Positions 26,040 through 33,339 of a stretch of DNA of 64,000 nucleotides are shown here, one piece after another. Every line of letters starts with the position of its first letter. The first letter of the stretch is position 1. The stretch covers positions 248,001 to 312,000 of the forward strand of contig CAWDAD010000004.1 of the NCBI GenBank assembly GCA_963800235.1, written 5' to 3'. This DNA comes from CAVVNP01 sp963800235 (GTDB taxonomy: Bacteria; Actinomycetota; Acidimicrobiia; Acidimicrobiales; Iamiaceae). The notes under the pieces were generated by a model. That model was not told the origin of the DNA. It made no database searches and saw only the letters and a program-made list of their open reading frames with translations. A program made the translations under genes and the position numbers.

Positions 26040-27491
26040 GTGTCCGTACCCACCTCTGCTTCGAGGCGCCCGAGATGGCGCCGCAAGGCGGTCGTCGCAT
26101 CGGGCGTGGTCTCGACGGCGATCGTGGCCCTCGCCGGACCGGCCTTCGCCGCCGACGAGGTCAGCCCGATCCAGGTCAACCTCGACAACGTCTTCGTCCT
26201 GCTGTCCGCGGTCCTCGTGATCCTGATGCAGGCCGGGTTCGCCCTGGTCGAGGCCGGCCTCACCCGCTCCAAGAGCGTGGCCAACATCATGATGAAGAAC
26301 ATGATCGACTTCTGCGCCGGGGCCGTCGCGTTCCTGGCGGTGGGGTACGCGATCGCCTTCGGGGGCAACACCGGGACCGGCTTCGGCAGGTTCTTCGGCG
26401 CCCAGGGCTTCTTCCTCGGTGACGGGGCCTTCGCCGCCGGCAACCTGACCCCGGCGGTGACCTTCGTGTTCCAGGTCGCCTTCGCCGCCACCGCGGCCAC
26501 CATCGTGTCCGGCGCCATGGCCGAGCGCACGAAGTTCAAGGCCTACCTGATCTTCAGCTTCGTGATCAGCCTGATCATCTACCCGGTCTTCGTCCGCTGG
26601 CAGTGGGGTGGCGGCTGGCTGTCACAGATGTCGACGCCGTTCCACGACTTCGCCGGCTCGACGGTGGTTCACATGACCGGCGGCGTGTGCGCCTTCTGGG
26701 GGGCGAGGTTCCTCGGTCCTCGCATCGGCAAGTACGCCGAGGACGGCACCCCTCGGGCCATCCTCGGCCACAGCATGCCCTTCGCCGTGCTGGGCGTGTT
26801 CGTGCTGCTGGTCGGCTGGTACGGGTTCAACCCCGGCTCCGAGCTGGCCGCCGACAGCGCCATCGGCGGCATCGCGGTGACCACCACCGCGGCGGGCGCC
26901 ATCGGTGCCCTGACCGCCATGGCCACGGTGTGGCTGCGCACGGGCAAGCCCGACGTCGGCATGACCGGCAACGGCCTGCTGGCCGGCCTGGTCGCCATCA
27001 CCGCCGGCTGCGCGGCGGTCACCCCGCAGGCGGCCCTGCTCATCGGCGGCATCGCCGGCGTGCTGGTGGTCTTCTCGGTCGACTTCTTCGACCGGGTGGC
27101 CAAGGTCGACGACCCCGTCGGCGCCATCTCGGTGCACGGCGTGTGCGGCGCCTTCGGCACCCTCTGCGTCGGCCTGCTGGCCCGCGAGGACTCCGACTAC
27201 TGGAAGCAGGGGCTGCTCTACGGCGGCGGCGCCGACCAGCTCGTCAGCCAGGTCATCGGCGTGGCCGCCGATCTGGTCTGGGTGTCGCTCGCCTCGGTGA
27301 TCCTCTTCGGGGCGCTCAAGGCGACGGTCGGCCTGCGGGTCTCGCCCGAGGAGGAGCTGTCCGGGCTCGACGTGCTCGAGCACGGCTCCGCCGGCTACGG
27401 CGAGGGCTTCGGCTCGTTCGTCCCGGCCGCCCTCGGCGAGGGCGGCGAGGGCGCACCGGCCGAGGTCCGGGAGCGCACCACGGTCGGCTGA
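26040..27491 (+). CDS. amt: Ammonium transporter (Amt/Rh family)
   Basis: A 483-aa membrane protein with about 11 TM helices after a cleavable signal (RRKAVVASGVVSTAIVALAGPAFA). Amt signatures: GFALVEAGLTRSKSVANIMMKN, VGYAIAFG, FVFQVAFAATAATIVSGAMAERTKF, the FAGSTVVHMTGG segment with the pore His, GWYGFNPGS, and VGAISVHGVCGAFGTLCVGL with the second pore His. It imports ammonium. The GTG at 26040 is supported by AAGGAG at 26027-26032, 7 nt upstream; longer in-frame starts lack an RBS. No glnK follows, unlike many amtB loci. Confidence 0.93.
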   Translation: MSVPTSASRRPRWRRKAVVASGVVSTAIVALAGPAFAADEVSPIQVNLDNVFVLLSAVLVILMQAGFALVEAGLTRSKSVANIMMKNMIDFCAGAVAFLAVGYAIAFGGNTGTGFGRFFGAQGFFLGDGAFAAGNLTPAVTFVFQVAFAATAATIVSGAMAERTKFKAYLIFSFVISLIIYPVFVRWQWGGGWLSQMSTPFHDFAGSTVVHMTGGVCAFWGARFLGPRIGKYAEDGTPRAILGHSMPFAVLGVFVLLVGWYGFNPGSELAADSAIGGIAVTTTAAGAIGALTAMATVWLRTGKPDVGMTGNGLLAGLVAITAGCAAVTPQAALLIGGIAGVLVVFSVDFFDRVAKVDDPVGAISVHGVCGAFGTLCVGLLAREDSDYWKQGLLYGGGADQLVSQVIGVAADLVWVSLASVILFGALKATVGLRVSPEEELSGLDVLEHGSAGYGEGFGSFVPAALGEGGEGAPAEVRERTTVG

Positions 27492-27506
27492 CCGCTCCCA
27501 CCGACC

Positions 27507-27531
27507 GGCTGGCCCGTCGGCCGAGCCAGCC
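27507..27531 (+). terminator. Hairpin after the ammonium transporter
   Basis: GGCTGGC (27507-27513) pairs with GCCAGCC (27525-27531), 16 nt after the stop codon. Probable terminator. Confidence 0.45.
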
Positions 27532-27546
27532 GCCCGGTCGACGGTG

Positions 27547-27579
27547 GCGGCGCTCCGGACCCATGACCCGGAGCGCCGC
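27547..27579. promoter_or_regulatory. 12-bp perfect inverted repeat abutting the trpD -10 box
   Basis: GCGGCGCTCCGG (27547-27558) and CCGGAGCGCCGC (27568-27579) are perfect complements with a 9-nt loop, and the right arm ends at the base before the TACCGT hexamer (27580). As DNA it covers the -35/spacer region of trpD, as expected of an operator; as RNA it could be the amt terminator. Confidence 0.5.
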
Positions 27580-27585
27580 TACCGT
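27580..27585 (+). promoter_or_regulatory. -10 hexamer, leaderless promoter of trpD
   Basis: TACCGT, 7 nt, then ATG at 27593. Confidence 0.6.
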
Positions 27586-27592
27586 TCCCCCG

Positions 27593-28666
27593 ATGCCGAC
27601 CCCCGCCTCCGTCGACCCGGCTCCCGAGCGGTTCAGCGGCTGGCCGGCCGTGCTGCGGGAGCTGACCGCCGGTCGGGATCTCGACGGCGGCCAGGCGGCG
27701 GCGGCCATGGGCGAGATCCTCGCCGGGGCGGCCACGCCGGCGCAGATCGCCGGCTTCATCGTCGCCCTCCGCATGAAGCGGGAGTCGGTCGAGGAGCTGA
27801 CCGGGCTGCTGCACGCCATGCGGGCGGCGGCGGCCACGGTCCCCGTCGACGACGTCGACGGGATGGTCGACATCGTCGGCACCGGCGGCGACCACCACCA
27901 GTCGATCAACGTGTCGACCATCGCCTCGCTGGTCGTGGCCGGCGCCGGCGGACGGGTGTGCAAGCACGGCAACCGGGCCGCGTCGTCCGCCTGCGGGTCG
28001 GCCGACGTCCTCGAGGCCCTGGGCGTGATGATCGACCTCGACGGACCCGGCGTGGCCCGCTGCATCGAGGCGGCCGGCATCGGCTTCTGCTTCGCGCCGA
28101 CCTTCCACGGCTCCATGCGCCACGCCGGCCCCACCCGGCGCGAGCTCGGCGTGCCCACCGTCTTCAACTCGCTCGGGCCGATGGCCAACCCCGCCGGCGT
28201 CCGCCGGCAGGTCGTCGGGGTGAGCGACCCGGAGATGGCCGAGCGGACCGCCCAGGTGCTGGCGGCCAGCGGCAGCGAGCGCGTCCTGGTGGTGCATGGC
28301 CACGACGGGCTCGACGAGCTCAGCACCACCACCGGCTCGACGGTCCACGAGCTGCGCGACGGCGAGGTGTGGGCCTACGAGCTGGACCCCGCCCTGCTGG
28401 GTCTGGCGCCGGCCACCCTCGACGACCTGCGGGGCGGTGACGCCACCGCCAACGCCGAGCACGCCCGCCGGGTGCTGGCCGGGGACGCCGGCCCGCACCG
28501 CGACATCGTGCTGCTGAACGCCGGCGCCGGTCTGGTGGCCGCCGGGCTGGCCGACGACGTGGGCGCCGGCATCGAGCAGGCGGCCGCCGCCATCGACTCG
28601 GGCGCCGCCTCGGAGGCCCTCGACCTGCTGGTGCGCACCTCGCAGGAGGCGGCCGCTCAGCCGTAG
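27593..28666 (+). CDS. trpD: Anthranilate phosphoribosyltransferase
   Basis: A 357-aa tryptophan-biosynthesis enzyme joining anthranilate to PRPP. Key motifs: DIVGTGGDHHQSINVST (PRPP-binding GTGGD), KHGNRAASSACGSADVLEALG (anthranilate channel), FAPTFHGSMRHAGPTRRELGVPT, NSLGPMANPAG and VHGHDGLDELSTT. Length is typical. It stands alone without other trp genes, common in actinobacteria. Its end overlaps the convergent amine oxidase gene by about 10 bp. A large inverted repeat sits against its -10. Confidence 0.93.
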   Translation: MPTPASVDPAPERFSGWPAVLRELTAGRDLDGGQAAAAMGEILAGAATPAQIAGFIVALRMKRESVEELTGLLHAMRAAAATVPVDDVDGMVDIVGTGGDHHQSINVSTIASLVVAGAGGRVCKHGNRAASSACGSADVLEALGVMIDLDGPGVARCIEAAGIGFCFAPTFHGSMRHAGPTRRELGVPTVFNSLGPMANPAGVRRQVVGVSDPEMAERTAQVLAASGSERVLVVHGHDGLDELSTTTGSTVHELRDGEVWAYELDPALLGLAPATLDDLRGGDATANAEHARRVLAGDAGPHRDIVLLNAGAGLVAAGLADDVGAGIEQAAAAIDSGAASEALDLLVRTSQEAAAQP

Positions 28667-30018
28667 GTCGACCGCAGCGCCGACAGCACGTCGGCGACCA
28701 CCACCTCGTCGCGGCTGGCGACCGGTCCGGCGCCGCCGCCGGCGGCCACGGCCCGCAGCACCGGCGGCGCGCGGTCGTCCCCGGCGTCGGCATCGGTGAA
28801 CCTCGGCCACCGTCCCACCTCGACGTCGACCCGCTCGATGGTGCGGGCCGCCCCCCAGAAGCGACGGGGGAACCGCAGGTGCGCCTGCTCGAAGCGGCCG
28901 GGCTCGAGGCCGACCAGCGCGGCGGAGGTGGCGGCGGGCAGCGGCGGGTCGAAGGCCGGCACCCCGGCCTGGAGCGCCCCGACCGGCACGGTCACGATCA
29001 CGGCGTCGGCGCGGACCGGTCCGCTCGACGTCTCCACCACCACGCCCGCGGCCGACCACCGGACGAGGGTGGCGGGGGTGGCGACCCGGACGTCCATGTC
29101 CTGGGCCAGCACCACCGGGAGGCGGAGGTTGCCGCCGACGACGGCGGTGGTGCCCGAGGTCGGGTCGGGGGCGGGCAGCCCCTCGGACGCCGCCAACCCG
29201 TCGGGAGCGGCCGCCCGCGGCAGCACCCGGTCGAGGTCCGCCAGCAGGTCCACCACCGCCAGCACGGCATCGTCGGTCGCCGGCTGCTCCTGGATCAGGC
29301 GCGACCGGGCCTCGGTCAGGGCCCCGGCCAGGGAGGCACCGCGAGGCGCCGCGACGACGGTCTCGTCGAGCAGGGCGCTGAACCGACGCTCCAGCACCCG
29401 GGCCTGGTCGACCACCCTCGACGGCACGGCGCCCCCGGTCCAGCGGATCGTCGACGCTCCGCCGGCCGAGGGGCTGGTGCCGGGGGTGGGCGTCGTGGCC
29501 AGGCCGAGCTGCTCGGCCAGCTCGACGAGGTCGCCACCCCCGCTGTCGAGGTGCACCGCCCCGAGCTCGACCGGAGGGCCTCCCCACCCGGCCGCCGTGT
29601 CGATGCGGCCGCCCACGCGGCCTCGGGCCTCGAGGACCGTGGCGGCCAGGCCGAGTCGGTCGTCCCAGCGCCGGGCGGCGGCCAGCCCGGCGATGCCGGC
29701 GCCGATCACGACCAGGCGGGCGCTCGGCGGCCAGCGGGCGGCGACCAGGTCGGCGCTGCGCCGGCCGGAGCGATGGGCGCCGACGAGGGTGCCGGGCGCG
29801 TCGGTCGTCACCGCCTCGCCCGCGAAGAAGAGCCGATCGGCCAGGGGTGCGGCGAGGGTGGCGCGGGCCCCGGCCGGGGCGGTGGGTCGCAGCGCCGCCC
29901 ACGCCCCCCGGGTCCACGGGTCGACGGCCCACCTCGAGACCAGCGCGGCCACCGGGTCGGGGACGGTCCGGCCGTCGATCATCGGCGGCGCGGCGTCGGG
30001 GCGGGCCCGGCGCTCCAC
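28657..30018 (-). CDS. Circularly permuted flavin amine oxidase-like protein; start unclear
   Basis: A 453-aa frame whose motifs are in the wrong order for the amine oxidase family. Residues about 28-95 (VSRWAVDPWTRGAWAALRP, RLFFAGEAV, PGTLVGAHRSGRRSADLV) are the family's C-terminal part; residues 102-140 (VVIGAGIAGLAAARR, LEARGRVGGRID) are its N-terminal FAD motif, followed by the middle of the enzyme, ending SALRSTYG where the C-terminal part would normally follow. The frame continues upstream of 30018 into a Tat-lipoprotein-like signal (DRRRFLSSAAR... ending LLGSC, codons about 30019-30105), but no ATG, GTG or TTG exists there, so the true start may be unusual or hidden by an indel. Substrate unknown. 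Confidence 0.75.
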   Translation of the reverse strand: MERRARPDAAPPMIDGRTVPDPVAALVSRWAVDPWTRGAWAALRPTAPAGARATLAAPLADRLFFAGEAVTTDAPGTLVGAHRSGRRSADLVAARWPPSARLVVIGAGIAGLAAARRWDDRLGLAATVLEARGRVGGRIDTAAGWGGPPVELGAVHLDSGGGDLVELAEQLGLATTPTPGTSPSAGGASTIRWTGGAVPSRVVDQARVLERRFSALLDETVVAAPRGASLAGALTEARSRLIQEQPATDDAVLAVVDLLADLDRVLPRAAAPDGLAASEGLPAPDPTSGTTAVVGGNLRLPVVLAQDMDVRVATPATLVRWSAAGVVVETSSGPVRADAVIVTVPVGALQAGVPAFDPPLPAATSAALVGLEPGRFEQAHLRFPRRFWGAARTIERVDVEVGRWPRFTDADAGDDRAPPVLRAVAAGGGAGPVASRDEVVVADVLSALRSTYG

Positions 30019-30148
30019 GCAGGAGCCGAGCAGCGGGGCCAGCGCCGCCGCCGCCGCCCCGCCCCCGGCGGTGCGGGCCGCGCTGCTCAGGAAGCGGCGT
30101 CGATCGATCGTCCGCCCGCCCGTGCCTGCCGCCGATCGGTGGCGGCGG

Positions 30149-30427
30149 TCAGCCGTTGCCGAGGTCCCACATGGCGTCGAGGTCGTGGCGGCTGTAGGCC
30201 CGGAACGCGATGAGGGTGCGGGTGCCGAGGATGCCGTCGAGGGCGCCGATGCGATCGGTCACCACCTCGGCGAGCTGGTCGTGGTGGGCGACCCGGACGA
30301 TGGCGACGAGATCCTCGTCGCCGGCCACGGAGTACGCCTCGGAGACGCCGTCGATGTCGGCGAGCCCGTCGGCCAGCTCGTGCACCTGCGCCGGCTCGGC
30401 GGTGATGAGGACGAAGGCGGTGAGCAC
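30149..30427 (-). CDS. Lrp/AsnC-type ligand-binding (RAM) domain protein
   Basis: A 92-aa stand-alone alpha-beta sandwich domain as found at the C-terminus of Lrp/AsnC regulators: TAFVLITAEPAQVHELADGLADIDGVSEAYSV (strand-helix-strand, given in part), GDEDLVAIVRVAHHDQLAEVV and a final GTRTLIAFRAYS. There is no helix-turn-helix, so it probably binds an amino acid and oligomerises with another regulator or acts as a sensor. The GTG at 30427 follows a TAGCGT hexamer by 7 nt. It is upstream of, and co-directional with, the permuted amine oxidase. Confidence 0.8.
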   Translation of the reverse strand: MLTAFVLITAEPAQVHELADGLADIDGVSEAYSVAGDEDLVAIVRVAHHDQLAEVVTDRIGALDGILGTRTLIAFRAYSRHDLDAMWDLGNG

Positions 30428-30434
30428 GGCGGGG

Positions 30435-30440
30435 ACGCTA
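30435..30440 (-). promoter_or_regulatory. -10 hexamer, leaderless promoter of the Lrp-domain gene
   Basis: Minus-strand TAGCGT, 7 nt, then GTG at 30427. Confidence 0.55.
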
Positions 30441-31070
30441 CCGGCGGGCGCCGGGCCGGGCGCTGACCTCGACCGGCGGCACCGCCCTCGGGAGCCGGGC
30501 GGTGGTGGTGAGCCCGTTGGCCCGGTCGAGGGCGTCGAGCTCGCGCCGGCTCTGCTCGAGCAAGCCGACCTGGGCCTCGATCTCGTCGACCGCGCTGGGG
30601 CCGTCGGTGCGCTCGGGGGGAGCGGCGGCCTCGACCCCGAGCATGGCCACGCGGCCGGCGAGGTGCTCCACCTGGCGGACCTGGCCGTCGAGCCCGCCGA
30701 GCAGGCGGGCACGCTCGGTCCGGTCGAGGCGGGACACGAGCACGAGGTGCCCGTCGATGGCGACGGCCTCGGCCGACAGCTGGTCGACCAGGTGGTCGAG
30801 CGGCGACGGGGACCGGCGCCGGAGGCGCTTCTTCGGCGGCCGGGACCGCTCCCGGCCGTCCCGGGCGACGGCGGTGGCCCGGGCCAGCCGGCGGTGGAGG
30901 CGGGCGGGCGGGGCGGGGGAGAGCTGCCACCAGTAGGGCACGTCGGTGCGGACGCGGGGATCGACGCGGTGGCGGGCCTTCAGCCGTCCCCGGACCAGCC
31001 CGACGACCGCCGCCGCCACCGCCACCGCCGCGATGATCAACCACAGCGCGGCCAGGGCGAACCACTTCAC
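30438..31070 (-). CDS. Single-TM protein with coiled C-terminus, function unknown
   Basis: A 210-aa protein: an N-terminal TM helix (about 4-27: FALAALWLIIAAVAVAAAVVGLV), a basic region (about 28-95, KKRLRRR), then a helical segment rich in Glu, Asp and Arg (about 100-185: VEHLAGRVAML, VDEIEAQVGLLEQSRRELDAL) with coiled-coil character. No family recognised. The GTG at 31070 is supported by TACCCT 7 nt upstream. Its 3' end overlaps the promoter of the Lrp-domain gene. Confidence 0.65.
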   Translation of the reverse strand: MKWFALAALWLIIAAVAVAAAVVGLVRGRLKARHRVDPRVRTDVPYWWQLSPAPPARLHRRLARATAVARDGRERSRPPKKRLRRRSPSPLDHLVDQLSAEAVAIDGHLVLVSRLDRTERARLLGGLDGQVRQVEHLAGRVAMLGVEAAAPPERTDGPSAVDEIEAQVGLLEQSRRELDALDRANGLTTTARLPRAVPPVEVSARPGARR

Positions 31071-32849
31071 GAGGTCGAGGGTACCGGCGGGCGGCCGGCC
31101 GCCGATGGGCGGCTGGGCGAGCGGGGGAGGTCGAGGGCGGCGGCCGGGGTGACGGCGGGACGGGCCCGGTCGCCCGGTGGCTCGGGCGCGGGCCGGCCGG
31201 CCTGCAGCTCGGGGAGGTGGGGGAGCGGCGAGGCCCACGTGCCGTCGCAGGCGACCAGCCGTGCCCGACCGGCCTGCTGGTCGAGCCAGCCCCCGATGCA
31301 GGCGACCTCGTCGGCCAGCTCTCGCGGCACCGGGGCGGGGCCGGCGTCGTCCCCGACGCCGCCGCCCCCGGCGAGCTCGAGGTCGAGCGGCAGCTGGCCG
31401 TCGCCGGCCTCGGCGCCCCACGCGGCGGCGAGGCGGCCCCGCCGGAGCTCGACGCCGCCCTGCCCCGGCAGCTCGACCACCAACCGGTCGACCCGGGCGA
31501 GGCCGTCGAGCCGCCGCTGGCGACGCAGCGCCCGCGCCAGGGCCGCCGCCCGGTCGCGCATGTCGGCGGCCTCCTCGAAACGCTCCGCGCCGGCCAGGTC
31601 GTGCATGCGCTGGACGAGCGGTCGCAGCAGCGACCACGGGTCGTGGCGGAGCGCGGCGCGCAGGCCGTCGACCAGCGCCCGGTAGTCGGCCTCGGAGATG
31701 GCGGCGGCGCACGGGCAGGTGCTGACGCCGAGCTGGGCCGGTGCGCAGGGCGCGGCGCGGCGGCGTGCGGGGCGGCTTGGCGGTGCAGCGGCGGATCGGG
31801 ACCGCGGTCTCGATGGCCTCGGCCACCAGCTTGGCGGCCCGGGACGAGGGCAGCGGGCCGAGGTAGGTGCCGCGGTCGGCGGCGACGGTGCGCACCACCG
31901 AGAGCCGCGGGAAGCGCTCGTCGGTGAGCTTGAGGTAGGCGTAGCGCCGCCAGGTGGTGGCCTGGCGGTTGAAGCGGGGCTGCAGCTCGTGGATCAGGCG
32001 GACCTCGCGGACGGCCGCCTCGAGGGGGCTGGTGCACACGATGTGGTCGATGCGCTCGGCCTCGCGGAGCAGCTGGCCGATCTTCTTGCGCTCGTCGCCG
32101 GAGAAGTAGGAGCGCACACGGGACCGGAGGTTGGTCGCCTTGCCGACGTACAGGACCCGGCCGGCCCGGTCTCGGAAGAGGTAGACGCCCGGCCGGCGGG
32201 GCAGGTGCTCGGTCAGGCGGAGCTTCGCCGCCTGCGGGTGGCCGCCGAGCTTGGGCAGGGCCAGCAGGTCGTCGAGGCCGAGCACCCCGAGGCCGGCGGC
32301 GCGCTCGAGCAGCACGTGGAGCAGGTCGGCGGTGGCCAGGGCGTCGTCGAGAGCCCGGTGGCTCGGCCGGTTGGGCAGGCGCAGCTGGGCGGCGAGGGTG
32401 CCGAGCCGGCAGTTGCGGACCTCGTCGCGCACCAGCCGGCGGGCGAGGGCGCAGGTGTCGACCCAGCGGTTGTCGAGCGGGGGGCGCTCGTCGCGCGCCA
32501 GCGCCGCTCCCAGGAAGGAGAGGTCGTAGCGCACGTTGTGGCCGACGACCACGCTCGACCCGATGAACTCGAGCAGGGGCGGCAGCACGGACTCGATGCG
32601 CGGCGCAGGCGCCACCATGACGTCGGAGATGCCGGTGAGCACGGTGATGGACGGCGGGATGGCGGCACCCGGGTTGACCAGGGTCTGGAAGGTGCCGAGC
32701 CGCTCGCCGGCGCGCACCTTGACCGCGCCGACCTCGGTGATGCCCCCGTCGGCCGCCGCGCCGCCGGTCGTCTCGAGGTCGATCACGCAGAAGGTGACCT
32801 GGTGCAGCGGCGTGCCCAGGTCGTCGAAGCTGCGCTGGCCGGGGAGCAC
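31067..32849 (-). pseudogene. DEDDh exonuclease-GIY-YIG (UvrC-like) fusion, one frameshift
   Basis: A nuclease of about 590 aa in two parts. Residues about 15-190 are a DnaQ-like 3'-5' exonuclease (FCVIDLETTGG with the first catalytic Asp/Glu, HNVRYDLSFL, HRALDDALATADLL). From about 215 comes a GIY-YIG nuclease as in UvrC/Cho (RRPGVYLFRDRAGRVLYVGKATNLRSRVRSYF given in part). Near 31750 one base appears missing from the GCCCTGCG stretch, and the C-terminal part (QLGVSTCPCA..., MHDLAGAERFEEAADMRDRAAAL, a UvrB-binding-like helix pair) is in another frame to 31067. Such fusions are known in actinobacteria and are thought to act in excision repair. GTG 32849 follows TACCGT by 7 nt. Confidence 0.78.
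31078..31083 (-). promoter_or_regulatory. -10 hexamer, leaderless promoter of the coiled membrane protein
   Basis: Minus-strand TACCCT, 7 nt, then GTG at 31070. It lies within the end of the exonuclease-UvrC-like gene. Confidence 0.5.
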
Positions 32850-32856
32850 CGCCGGC

Positions 32857-32862
32857 ACGGTA
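32857..32862 (-). promoter_or_regulatory. -10 hexamer, leaderless promoter of the exonuclease-UvrC fusion
   Basis: Minus-strand TACCGT, 7 nt, then GTG at 32849. Back to back with the promoter at 32925. Confidence 0.55.
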
Positions 32863-32924
32863 GCGAACAGGTGTACGACGAACAAGTGATCGCCTTTGCC
32901 GCCGGCCGGCGGGACGGCGGCCGG

Positions 32925-32930
32925 TAGGGT
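32925..32930 (+). promoter_or_regulatory. -10 hexamer, leaderless promoter of the zinc-ribbon gene
   Basis: TAGGGT, 6 nt, then GTG at 32937. Confidence 0.55.
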
Positions 32931-32936
32931 GGCCCG

Positions 32937-33155
32937 GTGGCCGCCCCCCGCTACCGCTGCACCGCCTGCGGCAACATCACCCGCTTCGACGTCGTGACCA
33001 GCCGACGCACTCGGGCCTTCCACCACTTCACCGTCGGCGGCGAGCTGTCGGTCGAGGACGAGCAGCTGCTCGACGAGACCGTGGAGCAGGTGTCCTGCCG
33101 CTGGTGCGAGGACGGGCGGTCGGTGGAGGCGGTCGACCCGCTCGATCCCGCCTAG
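32937..33155 (+). CDS. Small zinc-ribbon protein
   Basis: A 72-aa protein with two CxxC knuckles, Cys8/Cys11 (YRCTACGN) and Cys54/Cys57 (VSCRWCEDG), that would hold one zinc. Between them lies an acidic helix-forming stretch (LSVEDEQLLDETVEQ). No named family. Its GTG is set by the leaderless promoter. It is divergent from the exonuclease-UvrC fusion with 87 bp between the starts, so a shared role in nucleic-acid work is possible but unproven. Confidence 0.72.
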   Translation: MAAPRYRCTACGNITRFDVVTSRRTRAFHHFTVGGELSVEDEQLLDETVEQVSCRWCEDGRSVEAVDPLDPA

Positions 33156-33339
33156 CTCGGGCCCGGCCGTCCGGTCAGGACCGGCCCGTCGCCGGACTCC
33201 TCGGGCGCCGGATCACGCGGACCCGACGAGACCTGTCACCGGCCCGGCGTACCCTCGGCACTGCGCTCGGCGGCCGGCGGACGGCTCCTCCCTCACCGAT
33301 CGACGCCACCCGGTGGCGTCGCTGCCCCCGGAGGAGCCC

